A DNA stretch of 64,000 bases. Source: Sebastes aleutianus (lineage: Eukaryota > Chordata > Actinopteri > Perciformes > Sebastidae). Below, in pieces: positions 12,100-25,168 of this stretch. The stretch's first letter is position 1. Each line of letters opens with the position of its first letter. The stretch is taken from assembly GCA_916700875.1 (NCBI GenBank), contig CAKAKS010000066.1:11813361-11877360 (forward strand), read 5' to 3'. The notes under the pieces are model-generated. The model did no database searches. It saw only the letters and a list, made by a program, of their open reading frames with translations, and was not told where the DNA came from. The translations under genes were made by a program, and so were the position numbers.

Positions 12100-13039
12100 A
12101 AATCAGCAGCAACTGGACTTGGTTTAGATTCTTGAAGACGTTTCACTTCTCATCCAAGAAGCTTCTTCAGTTCTGACTGAATAGTAGGGAAACCCAGGAA
12201 TTTAACCTCTATTGGGTCGTTAGCAGGATAATAAAAACCACTCATTACAATGGTGCTCCTAGATGTGAGGACTATAGTTATGGGTCGTTACAGTCAGCTC
12301 ATACCGAATGTGAATGACTGCCACATGGGTCGTTGAAGTCGTTAGAATCAGTTGATGCCAGGTATGAATGACTGTCCGGTGCGGTCAACTGTGAATGGGT
12401 GTTTAATCTCCTGGGCAGGGATGCCAGGACAGCATTGTAGGTGGAAGATAGGTGGTGCCTTAGTCCTCCTCCTCTGTTGAGTGATGGCTTCTCTACTTTG
12501 GCATAGATGGCCTCTTTCACTCCTCTTTCAAACCAACTTTCCTTCCTGTCCAAAATATGCACGTTATTGTCCTCAAAAGAGTGTCCCTTGTCCTTCAGGT
12601 GTAGATAGACTGCTGAGTATAAACCTGAGGAGTTGGCCCGTCTGTGTTGAGCCATCCGTCTGTTTAGTGGTTGTTTTGTTTAACCAATGTACAAATCCGT
12701 GCACTCCTCACTGCATTGGACTGCATACACCGGGTTACTTTGCTTGTGTTTGGGTGTGCGGTCCTTAGGGTGGACAAGTTTCTGTCTGAGGGTGTTGCTG
12801 GGCTTGAAAAACACAGGGATGCGGTATTTGTTGAAAATCCTCCTGAGTTTCTCAGACACTCCAGACAAGTAGGGGATGAAAATGTTGTTGCGTGTGTCCT
12901 CCTTTTCTTCGCCAACCGTGGTACTGGTGTTCTCTCTGGATTTGTGGCTGTTTTCACAAAGGTCCAGTTTGGATATCCACAAGTTTTAAGTGCACTTGTT
13001 TGCTGCTATATTAATGCTCTGAATATCGTATAGAGAACC
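12100..13039 (-). mobile_element. Penelope-like retroelement, 3' fragment
   Basis: The minus strand encodes the linker after a reverse transcriptase (CGYPNW, then IPYLSGVSEKLRRIF and FKPSNTLRQKLVHPKD), then a GIY-YIG endonuclease, then the usual 3' region (to about 12100). This order is diagnostic of Penelope-like elements. The reverse transcriptase is missing: the fragment stops at 13039, where a TTAA-flanked element begins. Confidence 0.82.
12299..13005 (-). pseudogene. Penelope GIY-YIG endonuclease, broken
   Basis: The frame with PVYAVQC and DLYIG (to 12680) hits a TAA directly after the YIG glycine, where relatives carry glutamate. The same frame then reopens (MAQHRR, GVKEAIY, LNRGGG) to 12299. 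So the arginine, glutamate and asparagine expected for catalysis lie past the stop. The CGYPNW section is in another frame, implying a frameshift near 12940. Relative to an active element it is therefore dead in at least two places. By family, the nuclease nicks target DNA for retrotransposition. Confidence 0.8.
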
Positions 13040-13796
13040 TTAACACTAGGACCTCCAGGCTTTTTAGGGGTACTATTTTCTCCAAATCCCACGCCAAAGA
13101 GCGTCTGTATCCTTGTGTTTGCGCTGATGGCCTGTTAACACCCCATTAGTCTCCATCTCTTGAGCGCATTGTGATGACTGTGTTTCCATAACGCAGCAAT
13201 GACATCAGTCGATACGCAGCCCCCACACACCATACACAGCCAGATAGCTCCTGTAACAGTTGGAACCTATACAACTGTTACACTCTTAGCAGTGCAAAAT
13301 GTGCTATTTTCATATGATATCTATTTAAAAAAAAAAAATTTCACGCTGCCACCCGTAAGCAGTAATAGTCCATGGCAAAGCAAAAGTAGTGGAACAATGT
13401 TGTTCTTGATAGGCTAAATACAAAGAAATGTGGATTGAAGCAGAATATTTCTTGCTTTCGCTCTGATGAATACTGTGGGCCTACATACCTTAGTGTGATT
13501 ATAAGTGCATGTGAGTGAATATTAGCGTGCAAATTATTTTCTATGTCCCATTCATTATCTCAATGTGCTTATACAGCCAGAGAGGACCAACGTTAGTCGG
13601 CGCTATTCCTGGCGACTAAAGGGGGCTTTTGTCTTGTCAAATGTTATTCGATCAATATGACAATACAGGCAAGTGCAGAATAGGTGTTCAGGAAAAGACA
13701 GGGCAGGAGGGAAACATATCATACACAATGACGGACTAATTCAAATTTTGAATCCACAACGTTGAATGGCGTGGGCTATGGCGGTCCTAGTGTTAA
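13040..13796. mobile_element. TTAA-flanked non-autonomous DNA element
   Basis: TTAA at 13040-13043 and 13793-13796. Terminal inverted repeats start CACTAGGACC on both ends, with a further shared CCCACGCCA about 40 bases inside. TTAA target duplication is the hallmark of the piggyBac superfamily. No transposase frame. It abuts the Penelope fragment and may have inserted into it. Confidence 0.65.
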
Positions 13797-15097
13797 AGGC
13801 AAATGACGCATGCACCTTGATATAATCTCAAAGGCTTCTCCTTTAATGTAGTGACTCAGCGGTTTAAAATCTAAGCCCTGTGGGCAGCAAAGATCGATGT
13901 CGACTGAATATCATTGCTCCCATAAAGCCCCAGGAGTTAAAGGAGCTGATTCATCTATAGATTTCAGCAGTCGCTGAAGGCTACTTACCAATGAATCGGA
14001 CTAATTACTCTAAACTGCAATGTGTTACATAATTTCTCAGGATTGTTCTACTTTGTTTACACTGAATCAATTACTGTGCCAGAGAGAGATTTTAGGACTC
14101 TACTGTTGATGAATTCAGACCAGTATCTTTATTAATGACCATTTGGACATTTTGCTGTTAACAAGAACACAGATGCACCCTGTCACAGTTTGGGCACATT
14201 GAAATATCTCTTGATACAAAGGCAAGACAGAAATGAGCTTGACAATTTTTAAAAGCATAAACACAACCACCACTTTTTCCCCCCATTGATTCAATACACT
14301 CTACACGTTATCAAAACAACAAAAATAGTAAATATATACTCAGTGACCAGAGAAATGGAACCTCTGTCCCTGCAGAAGGCCATTCATCTATTTTCTGTGA
14401 TGTAACATGTGGAGGGATTATGGTCAAGACTGCAGATGGGAGGCAGCCCTTGGTAGATGAATGTGGGAGACTTTGGGCTTTCAACTGACATGCACTGGGT
14501 CCTTTAATACCCAGAAGTCAAAACCTTAATGCCAGAGTTCAGCTTAACAGCTTATCAGAACAGTCCAGGTTCATCCACTCGTGGACATTAAATATATTCC
14601 CAAATGAATGACCGAAACCTTTATTGCCTCTCTGGGGATCTTGCACAATTGGCCTTCAGAACATACACATAGAAAACCAAAAAATAGTAGACAAGATACG
14701 ACTCAAAAAATGGCAAACACTGAGCATATACACAAAGCACATTTGACATCCAGGCATGGTTTCAACTTGTTAAGCAGCGGAATATTGCATGTGATAAAAG
14801 AGAATGTTCCTCTTTGATCACATCCCGATTTTGTACAAGAACACCGAAGGAATAGTTCAAGGAACATTCAAGTTAAAAGGTTTCTTTTTCTGGTCACTGA
14901 GTGTGTGTAGAACACAGAAAGACAGAAGGCAAGCATCCAGCATTTCAGCTAGGAAGAAGAAGGCAGAAACAAAGTCAAAGAATAGAAAGATTGTGTCAGA
15001 AATCACTCACAATACAGGCTGTATTATGTGTTAGTTGGTAACTTTATACAGTAAGACAATAGACAAATCCGGGGAAATACCAGAAGTAAACGTTTCG
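13797..15097. other. No gene seen
   Basis: Non-coding. Short frames near 14608-15034 have no recognisable domain. Confidence 0.5.
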
Positions 15098-15956
15098 TCA
15101 TTACTGCGGTGGCATCTCCCCACGATACACATATTTGAATGCAAGCTGTCCTAAGAAGTGTACAATTTTCTACTTTTACCTTTACTTTCTATGTAACGTT
15201 AGTTTTGACAACAGAGTCTAAGAGTTCGATAAGAACATGAGCAGTTCTTAGCCAGGGGCGTGTTTAAAGGGTTAGCACAGGGTGGCCATTGGGTTAGACT
15301 ATCACGGGAGATTCCAGGTCTTGTGTAGTGCCACTTTTCATGTAATAACACCTGTATTAGGGCACATGGCACTGCATAAGAGCCTGAATATCACAGGCAA
15401 TGTTTTCTTAGCCAACTTTTAACACTGTATTTATTTCTGATAGAATTTTCTGATTGGTCCCCCCCGTGACACCTCATTTAAAAAATCTTGGAATCGCCCC
15501 TGTTCTCTGCTGCCTTACGTTAGCCTAACATGGTGAAACAAGTAACGTCAGCTAAGTTAACACTGCTTAGGTAGCGCTAGCTAACGTTAGTGGGCTAAAG
15601 GCACTGTTTAGGGGCTGTGGTGGTCCCACAGAATAAATTCACTCAATCAACTAACTGTGGCGTTATTGAGAAATGTAAACATCATTAATCGATCGGCATC
15701 ACGAACAGAACACGTAGAAAGCTAACCGTGTTAACGGATTCTCAGCCGAACGCATCGTGGTTGCTCGTAGTGACGGCAGCTGTGTCCTCGTAAAAGCCTT
15801 CACTTTGACTTCAATCCATTTTAAATACATACTCGTTAGTTTATTATCTACTCCGTAAGTTACTAGAAGCAACCACGGAGGCATTCAGCTGAAAGTCACC
15901 AGTTAACACGGTTAGCAGACAGTGAGTCACTACGACTTGCCGCCGCAGTAATGGCA
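15098..15956. repeat. Possible composite element with distant inverted ends
   Basis: CATTACTGCGGTGGCA (from 15100) and, inverted, TGCCGCCGCAGTAATG (15939-15954) are near-perfect inverted repeats bracketing about 850 bases that include the 15721-15916 foldback. Several GCTAACGTTAG motifs lie between. A weak call. Confidence 0.35.
15721..15916. mobile_element. Foldback element with arms of about 55 bases
   Basis: GCTAACCGTGTTAAC at 15721-15735 is perfectly inverted at 15902-15916. Pairing continues inward through TCAGCCGAACGCAT and GTGGTTGCT, with few mismatches, to about 15775 against 15860. The loop is about 85 bases. No coding capacity. Confidence 0.65.
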
Positions 15957-18900
15957 GCAATGCTAGATCGTGGAACGCTCAAAGCAGTCTCCGGATCTGT
16001 CTATTTCAGACATTATTCTGGTCATGGCTCTGTGTCCAAAGTCGTCCCTTGGTCGAACATTTCCATGTTATACTGTGGGCTAGAGTACACTTAAAAACTC
16101 TCATCGCACAACTGGACACCACTACGTTATGAAATGCCACAGATGTATGTAGTGAACGATTTCAGACGCAGCCTTATTGTTACCCTTGTTCCACTGGAGA
16201 TAAATGACACATCTTTTTTCAGAGACAAAATAATTTAAAAAATGTGAAGAATTACCGTGTATTTGTTGAAAAATAAAGAATACAACAACAGTATGATTTA
16301 TATGATGGAGCATTGTTCACTGTTTCACAGATCTTGAAAGAAAAAAACAAACCGTCAAAGACAGAAAGCACCATGCCAGGATGATTTCAGTGCACGGAAA
16401 TTGATCTAGTCAATTCTCAGCATCCTTCTCGAAGCAACATGTTTGTCTCATTCTTAGCAAAACTACAGTAATTTACAATATTAGGGTGTTTATTTTGCTT
16501 TTGCCAAGATTTGAAATTATTTGAGAGCGCAAATTTTGTGGCTACGTAGTTGAAAGAATATTTTTATCAGAATAATGTAAATTTGTTTTAGTCATCCTTC
16601 AGAATAGCTTCTACTTATTCCTAAATGCTTGATTTATGAATAGTCTCCTTGCTCGGTTGTCAAAGAGGATTTGGATTAAATGATTCACATTTTATTCTAT
16701 TCTGCTTCCAAATAACATGGGTGAATCATCCACTGACATTTATGACTGTGATTATCAGAGTATTGACCTTTTTCTGATTCATTTATTTTTAAATTAAGCT
16801 GTTTACATCGGCTGCTCATTGAATTATACCATTAACTTTCCAATTTACTGAAATGTTAATCAGGAGTCACCTGATTAACACGTGTTGTTACTATGACGGA
16901 GAATACTCCTTACTGATTAGTTGTGTCCGTTTGAGTTGTGTGTCAGTGTCGTAATACTGGGTCACAGTTTAGCCACTGGTCTAAATCAGTGTGCAAGATA
17001 TATTAAACTGCAGATATCCAACCAAAACTTACTTAACTCTCACTGGTGAAATTTGACAATTTGAAAACCGCCTACCTTTTTCTTTGTTCACTGGCCGCTG
17101 TGTAAGCGATAATTCACTTTGAGCTGTTCTGATATCTGAACAAAACATGCCTGGCGGAAGAAATGCCTCCGCTTTGAATCACTGCGTTCATCTCCACCTT
17201 CTCTGTTGTTTTCATATGAATCAGAACATCTCATTGTGCATTGCTTACATAATGCCCCCTCTACAGTTCATTGCAAAGTCAGTTACCCTCCAGTGTTTTT
17301 CCTCAAATGCTCTTTCTTTCATGCTAAAGATAGTTTTGATGACATATGAGTTTTAAGTTAGCAACCACTGTAAGGCCACATTCAGACAGATCTGAGACAT
17401 GCATGAATAAACGCAGCCCTCTTATTCATTTGAATGGAGCCAGTTCGTCAAACACTGTATTTCTACTGTTTACCTCACGATCGTCACGAAAAATATAAAA
17501 CTGTTGACGCGTGATTAGTTGTAAAATCCTGTCTGTGGTTATACAAACCGTTGTGCAGTGTTTTGGTGTCTTATAAGTGTCTAAATGCTTTAATGTGTCA
17601 CTCCAACTGGACTTCCTGGATCATATTTGATTGTATCTAAACAACACTAAGGCAGAACATATATTGTCAACAGTTAGATTTCCATGTGTGTAACATAAAC
17701 CTAATCAGAGACGTAATCAGAGAATTTTTGTACTTGATTTCATATTCAGTTTATTGCCTCTATCAGGCAAATATAATATTATAGTCCATGTATGTAGTAA
17801 ATGCTGTCATAAGGCCAACTTTGTATTCCCCAGTGTGTCAGAGATTTGGGGCAAAATCTGTTTGAAATTTTATTTCATTATGGGACTTTTTTTTTTTTTT
17901 ACTAGAGGCACAGCAGTTAAATCTTCTAGTAATTAAATTCTCAATCCTCTTCATATATAGCAAATTACATCAGATTATGTGCAAATAAAATAGTCATTAT
18001 ACCACTAATGCCGCAAAGCAGTGGCATTCACAAGCATTTGTTGATACTCAGAACCTTGACTATAAACCTTGCAGTTATATTTGTTTTGCAGACAATCACA
18101 GAGGTAATATATAATGTGATGAATAGCCCTTCACAATTAAATAGGACACCGTTTACTTCCTTTCTTTCTATAAAAAACCTCCTGTCTCGTTTCCTGTAAA
18201 AACAGTAATCAGCATTTGTGTCCCAACAAATAAATCTTTAAAATTGGCATTTAACATTATTTAAGAACGTGTAGGTGCAGACACAAAAAAACACACATGC
18301 TAGTACACAAGATATTCACATGCAGACTATACAAGGGTACCAAGAATCTGTAGATCCCCAAAATTAAGTTCACAGTAATTAGTCCATACTTGTTGGGGGA
18401 AAAAAAGAAATGAAGCAGAGAGAAAAGTTTTTTTTTTCACCACAGGCACCAAAAAGTACAAATTCATTACATTCAATAATACTGGTGTGTCACACTTAAC
18501 ATCTTGTTTGTGCCGAATGTCTCACAAGCAATGCTTTGAATGCCATCAAGATACCCCTGACTTTTTTGGTAGGAATGAATGCAAATGGCTGCTTAAAACA
18601 GCTGTTAGAAAACAAAAATATGTTTACATTTTTGTGACTATATATTTGGTTTTAATGTATAGTGGGAAATGCTTAATTAGAAGCTGAAGTTTGGATTAAA
18701 ACTGGGTATTGAACCTCAATGCTATATGAGTTCAGACTGACGTGTGTCCTTAGTATTAATTATAAAAAAATTCAGATTAAATTTAATGCCATCACACCCC
18801 AACCATGACCTGTGGCCCACAATGCTTTGCAGCGTACATAACACTCACAGATGCACTCAGCATGTTCAGTAGCCTATAGGAATTGCATCCAATTATAAAC

Positions 18901-21900
18901 CGGATATATTAACAAGGTTTCCAGATGGTCGGTCTGTCAGAAAATCTCAGGAAGAAACCCTTCTGTCAGAATGTATAATAGATATAACACTCACCCCAAG
19001 TGAGCAGCAGTATTCAATGAGGAGATGTGAACTGGCTCTTCAAAAAGGGGTCAAATCAGGGTCTGCGCGTGTTAACACATCACAAAGCCATACCCGTAAG
19101 TGAGACATGAAGCCTTTTGACTGGGGAGGTCAAGGTCTCACCGCTGGATGCAGTAACATACCACAGCAGAATGAGTTATGATGAGCACAAAGAGCAAGGG
19201 AGTGAGTGTACTGTAGAGACTAACGGGTGTTAGAAAGCTCCTAGCAACCATGTCTGGTGCCATCCTGGAGGTCCCCTGTTGAAATGGCTTGTTTCGTGAT
19301 CCCTGTTGTGTTTTTTAAATTCACAAATGTTCATAAGCATTGAGACTAACTAGGTCTAACAATTCAGCAAACCCCAGTTTTACCTAACTGTTGTGACTGT
19401 GATGAGTCTCATATGCTGCTATTTGACCTCAGCAAGTCTCATGTGACACCGAAGTGTCACACAGAGGCTAAAATGTCTGAAGCCTGCAGCCATTTGATGG
19501 CAAAAAGCCTCAGCCAGCAAACAGTGTCAAAATCTTTTATCGTTGGCTGAGCCATCATTTCATCCGTACAACGGCAGCAGTGGCAGTGATCTCAGTGTAG
19601 ACCTACTCTCACTCCTCAAACAACTAAAATCTGCTTTAATGCTTTACTTCTGACCTTTCACGCCTCACACAAGCAGACAATGTACACAGCATCCGGCTGC
19701 AGACAATGCTACGGCTCCGTCACAGTGTGAAATTCACTTGTGAATGTATATAAATGCCTGTATTTACTGGAAATGTACTTGAAATTAATTATTAATGATA
19801 CATTTCATTAGTTTCTGACTTTGTCTTCACACATACACTGTACAATTTGTTTTTCGTGTTAGTAGTTAGAGAGACAGATGGAGGAAAGCGAGGAAGGGAG
19901 ATGGACCAAACCTCTGTTCAGTCCCCTCCTGCTCTCCGTGATCGCCTTTACTGTATTTTAATGCAGCCAAATTCACAATATAGTTGTTCTCATTTGCATA
20001 TTTTTCTGTTTCTGTTGTCAGATAATGAACGATTATGAAATTTGATGGCGCTGTGAGCTGGCTTATAAATACTATGTTGACCAGTAGTCATTACCAAGCT
20101 GCTGAGCTGCAGATAAAATCATTATTTTATGATCATGAAAAATAACAAAATTACAGGTTACTGACAGCAGCTGTGCTCTGCGATTGGCTTTATTGACATT
20201 TAAAATATGTGATGACAGAAATATATGAAATCAACTTAAGGTTGTTATAATCACCTGCAGCCTAAAAGCCTCCACACATCTAAATGAGCCGCTTTATTCA
20301 TGCTTGTAAAACACAAAAATGTCATCAAAACGTGGCTGATGAACAGATGCTTCACTTCTGAAACGTTTAGTGGACATTCAAATGAAGCGCAGCCACAGAC
20401 TGTGTGCATTTGGCTTAAAGCCTGATATAGATCAAATTATACTACAGACCTGTAAGCAAATATATAGACATTGTGTGGTACATTGTCAGTATTCAGAAAA
20501 GGCTGCCAAGTTTTGCAGATGCACCAGTAGAAATGAATCAATCATTTGCTGGCAGTAAAATGTGCATCATTATCACACTAACACATTATCACACATTTGG
20601 CATTTTATATCTAATTTGGCACAGATTTACGACTCAGCTGGTAGTCTCACAATTTGCCAGATAGAAAAATGGATAAGGAATCAGGAGAAGCCGTCAAATC
20701 AATTCAAATTGCCCAGTTTCCACCACAATCAGTTTGTCTGTCTGAATTTTTACTCTCGTACTCCAGATGTAGTTAAACTTCCTGAGGCTGTTTCCTCCTC
20801 ATGTAGCAGGTTTTTACTAAAAACGACATCCTGTTGCTTCTTGACTCTTCTTAGCTGTATGTCTAAACACAGCCTTATGGCCTTTTGCACATCAAGGGTT
20901 TTTCGTATGCTTGTTTTTAATCCGTCATTTGATAAAAAATCGTTACACACAGAAACTTTGCATACTGAGTCTGATGCATTTTTATTATTCTCTTAGTTGC
21001 GAATATTTGCAATACAAGACAAAACTGAATTAATTACGTGGGTGCAGTGGATATCGCTAGTCCCAAACAGGGCTAATGAATGAATGACATTAGCAAGAAG
21101 CTATTGATAGCTGACTACAGCACAATCACTTATCTTGTCTAATCTTTTGTACATCCTATTATTTGCAATTTTTCTTTATTATAAAATGCTTTCTGTTGTG
21201 AGAGGTGAATTAGTTTATCAGATGCCGTTTTGGATGATGACGTTTGCACGGCCGGTGGCTCTGAGTGGTCAAACAACCCTCTTTTGGCTTTTTAGGGATG
21301 CGAAAAAACGCAGAAAACCGAACCTGTTCCAGAAACTTCAATCACGGATGAAAGTTTCGGAGTCGGTGTGTCAACGTGATCGACTCAATGTGAGGTCGTA
21401 CTTATTTTTAAACATTTAGACAATTTTGGATGAAAAATACGGAGTTGGTGTGCAAAGACCTTTACTCTGAACAGTTGTTTCGTTTCCTTGAAGCAATGTT
21501 TCCTTGAAGATTAAGTGTCTGTTAAGTGCAGCTCTTTTTTTAGTCTGCTTATGCAAGGTGTTTATATTCACATCATGTAAGAGAAACAACAAGCCGCAGA
21601 GAGTTTTCCCCAGAAATGTATCTGAACCTGGGTGTAAAGGTTCTTATGAACAGGACAGGATCACTAGCAGACTGCCATTGTACAGATAAAAATAAGAGCT
21701 AAGGACCTCCAATATGGCCGCCAGAGTGTACCGTGTCACTTGTAGCTTTCTGTGACCTTCTGTCTTAAGTTATTTTATGAGTTTGTTTTTTTTTCTTTTG
21801 CATTTTTTTTTTAACATCTTTGCTATACAAATTTTCAAAATGGGCCCCTTTTTAAAATGTAACAGACGCCACCAACAGTTTAAAGTATGTAAAACACTTT

Positions 21901-23414
21901 TGAACCAAAGGTTGTTCAGTACACTACCCTGCAAGAACGTTCCTAGTTGTCAGTTCACACAGACAGATTCACAGTTTCACTTGTAATCTAAGCTTTAGAC
22001 TCAGTAACACATACTTGCAGCAGACGATACATGTTTTGGGGTCAATGCAGTCCCACTGTTTTTCCCATTTACTGTACAAGACTGTTTCATAGAGAGATAA
22101 AAATAAAATAACAGAAAAACACCTTATCTTATATTTACATGGCACATTCATAACAGGCTCATGAGATATTCATGAATTAATAACGTTAAATTCACCATCA
22201 TTACACCTTTTAATGTACATGTTTACAGAGCAGATTTCATTATAAAAGCCTGGATAAATAATGGAATTTGTAAGTAGATGGCTCATATATTGTACAATCA
22301 TAATCATAGTTTTCTTCTCTCTTCTGCACAAAAAGGTTTTCCAAGCCTGATTTAAAACAAAACAAACAGTGTTAGTATGTGTGTCACCTGCAGAATTGGC
22401 ACTTTCCATTTGTGTGTAAACTTTGTTGGGTTTCCTGCTTATTATACTTTACTTGTCTGTTCTGTCATTAAATAAAACCAACATTTAAATGGCTTAAGTG
22501 AAGTATTTTAACTGACTGAGGCAAATTAACAATCCTCTATTTCAAGTAATATCTCTAACATTTTAACACCAACAAATCATTATCAAATTAATTGTCAGAC
22601 GTTAGTTTATTTCCCATAAGCAAATTCAATCAATGGCAAGACAATTAGCAGCTTCTATCAGCCTCTATACCACATTTCACATTGTGTGCCACTGGGTTGG
22701 AATCATATGTGCTGGATTGCTTTAGCCTGGTTCCAAACCTTTTTAACCTCACTTTTTATTCTCAGCAATTTAAATAGATCTGTTGTTGCACTAATTGATG
22801 GCTGTTTTCCCTGGCTGGAGACACAAGCGACAGAAACAAAGGCCACAAAAGTGGTCACAAGTGTGGATGAGGTCGACACAGCTGTTCAGGAAATAACTCA
22901 TAATTAACATTACAAATGGTCCTGCTGTTCAGTTAATTAACAGGAGAAACTTTTGTCCTAAAACATTTTCTTTTTCAGAGATAGCTGATATATGTAGACT
23001 GAATTTTGCAACACCAGTGCTACCGGCAGAGAGGCTACCAGTGGTCTCCAACATACCAATTATACCAAGGTATGATTAACTCCCTAATCAATATAATGAG
23101 TCTGAGCCATTTGCATGCTGTCAAAGCGTCATGTGCTGGAGTTGGTGAATGCTAATGAGTAATTTGTTAAAATGGCAAGATGTTCACACTTACTAGCCAG
23201 ATGTCAACATATCCCATAATACTGAGAGGAAACCTCAGGGACGCGTTTCAAAAAGGCTGAAAAGATAAAAGATAAAACCCGCTGAGTAACTTGAGCTCTT
23301 TTATCGGGAAACAGCAGCTGGCCAAACTGTTTTCACCAGATTGGTACATCGAGTTTAGTTTGTAAAGAATTAGAACAGTGGTGAAGAACAATTCAACTAT
23401 TCAATAATAAATAT
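15957..23414. other. Long stretch without a gene
   Basis: About 7.5 kb of AT-rich DNA. The open frames (for example 20562-20996) are short, lysine/phenylalanine-rich and unlike any family I know, and no splice-linked exon series is visible. A few short blocks (17380-17430, 21690-21770) resemble fish repeats but are not firm. Confidence 0.55.
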
Positions 23415-24010
23415 TAGGGCTGTCAATTGATTAAAATATTTAATTGCAAATCAATTGCATATTTTTTATCTGTTCAAAATGTACCTTAAAGGGAGATTTG
23501 TCAAGTATTTAATACTCTTATCAACATGGGAGTGGGTAAATATGTTTGCTTTATGCAAATGTGTGTATATATTTATTATTGTAAATCAATTATCAACACA
23601 AAACAATGACAAATATTGTCCAGAAACCCTCACAGGTACTGCATATAGCATAGAAAATATGCGCAAATCATAACATGGCAAACTCAAGCCCAACAGACAA
23701 CAACAGCTGTCAGTGTGTCAGTGTGCTGACTTGACTATGACTTACCCCAAACTGCATGTGATTATCATAAAGTGGGCATGTCTGTAAAGGGGAGACTCAT
23801 GGGTACCCATAGAACCCATTTTCATTCACATATCTTAAGGTCAGAGGTCAAGGGACCCCTTTGAAAATTGCTATGACAGTTTTTATGGCCAAAATTTAGC
23901 GCAAGTTTGGAGCGTTATTTGGGCTCCTAAAAAGGAGCGTCAAAGAAATTAGTGCCGTTAAAACGAATTTGCGATAACGCTTCGTTAACGCGTTAACTTT
24001 GACAGCACTA
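23415..24010 (+). mobile_element. Full-length hAT-like MITE (TAGGGCTGTCAA family)
   Basis: Starts TAGGGCTGTCAA and ends TTGACAGCACTA, imperfect inverted ends of about 12 bases. Flanking 8-mers ATAAATAT and GTAAATAC match at 6 of 8, consistent with an old 8-base target duplication. The YAGGG terminus and 8-base duplication indicate hAT. The 596-base interior has an open frame of 72 codons (23455-23673) that is also open in two other copies. Other copies or pieces are at 8425, 26535, 34292, 39488, 47995 and 50772. Confidence 0.78.
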
Positions 24011-24884
24011 GTAAATACAAAGTATAGTAATATAAGTAGTGTAAAAAGCTGTACAACAATTTACTTTGCAAGCCTCAGACCCACTAAAGACTGAGTTATA
24101 TCACCATGGTTTCATTTTAATTATTAAGGTTAAAAAGTATGGTTATGGTTCAGAGGTAGGTGGGCTCTCTGTAGTCTGTTAGACATGCTGCTGTCACAAT
24201 GATCTAACAAAGTAGAAGCCTTGGCCGGCTGCTTAAGGTCAGCATTCCTCTCTAGAGTTTTGTTGTCTGACATATAATACAATTCTGTAAAAAGCCATTG
24301 TGCTGTATGACCATGGTCACAGGTACCTGAAAGAGTGTTACTTCAACATGATTCATCATGAACTTGATTCGATGTTGCAGCCCTTTGACTTTTAAGTCTT
24401 ATTTAAAAGCTTGTACATCAGTTTCACAGGCCACAGAGGTTTACCTATTCAAGGTTTATAAGTAAGTACTTCTAATTCTCAATAGTAGTGAATAATAAAC
24501 TAATGCAAGTCCATCTAATGGGCCAAGCTACAACGCTGTTAAATGATAAATTAGTTTTGTCAAAGTGACTTTACTTTTGAAATCTGCTCTGCAGACATCA
24601 TAGTACATACATGTTTGATGCATCTTTATACATTTATACATACAGGTTATATAAGGTATGTCATGGAGCAGGACAGTAGCCTGTTATCAATGCATTATCA
24701 ACCGATCCCAATCGACAAATGATGCGCTGTCCATCGAGATTGTTTTCCCTTTGTTAATAATTCCAACAGCACAACCTGCTTCCATGTTTAACATGGCACA
24801 ATATGTGCAAACATACAGTGTGGCTTAAAGGTGATAAGGAAAGGTTAACAAATTGGTAATTTAAATGTTTGTTTCAGACATGTA
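24011..24884. other. Downstream flank of npffr2, no gene seen
   Basis: Non-coding, AT-rich. No recognised repeat or exon. Confidence 0.55.
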
Positions 24885-24890
24885 TTTATT
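24885..24890 (-). terminator. npffr2: Likely poly(A) signal of npffr2
   Basis: AATAAA on the minus strand, 279 bases past the stop codon. It is the first canonical signal I find downstream, giving a 3' untranslated region of about 300 bases. Alternative signals further down were not excluded. Confidence 0.55.
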
Positions 24891-25168
24891 TCAGGAGCAA
24901 ACACTGTGAGGTAGTTTGCTGCAGTACAGTCAAATGACTGCTTCACATGTCATTTTATACAGTTTTGTCCTTTTTTTCCCTTTGCCAATTTTTTTTGTCA
25001 GTGTTGAAATTGCCTCGGACGAATTAAACGCCAGCTTCAAAAACCTACTCAGCTGAGACTTGAGCTGCAGTTTACTGGTGTTCAGTGTAGGAATTACATT
25101 TGAGTGATATGGGCAGTTTCATTGAACACCTTTCCTTATCACCTAGAAGATTATTTCTATGTGTCTCC

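Noticed and set aside
12481..13033. Plus-strand frames of 95 and 120 codons
   Set aside because: Antisense of the Penelope-like endonuclease, whose minus-strand reading has clear family motifs.
20562..20996. A 144-codon plus-strand frame
   Set aside because: Composition matches the AT-rich flank, no motif, and there is a competing frame on the opposite strand.
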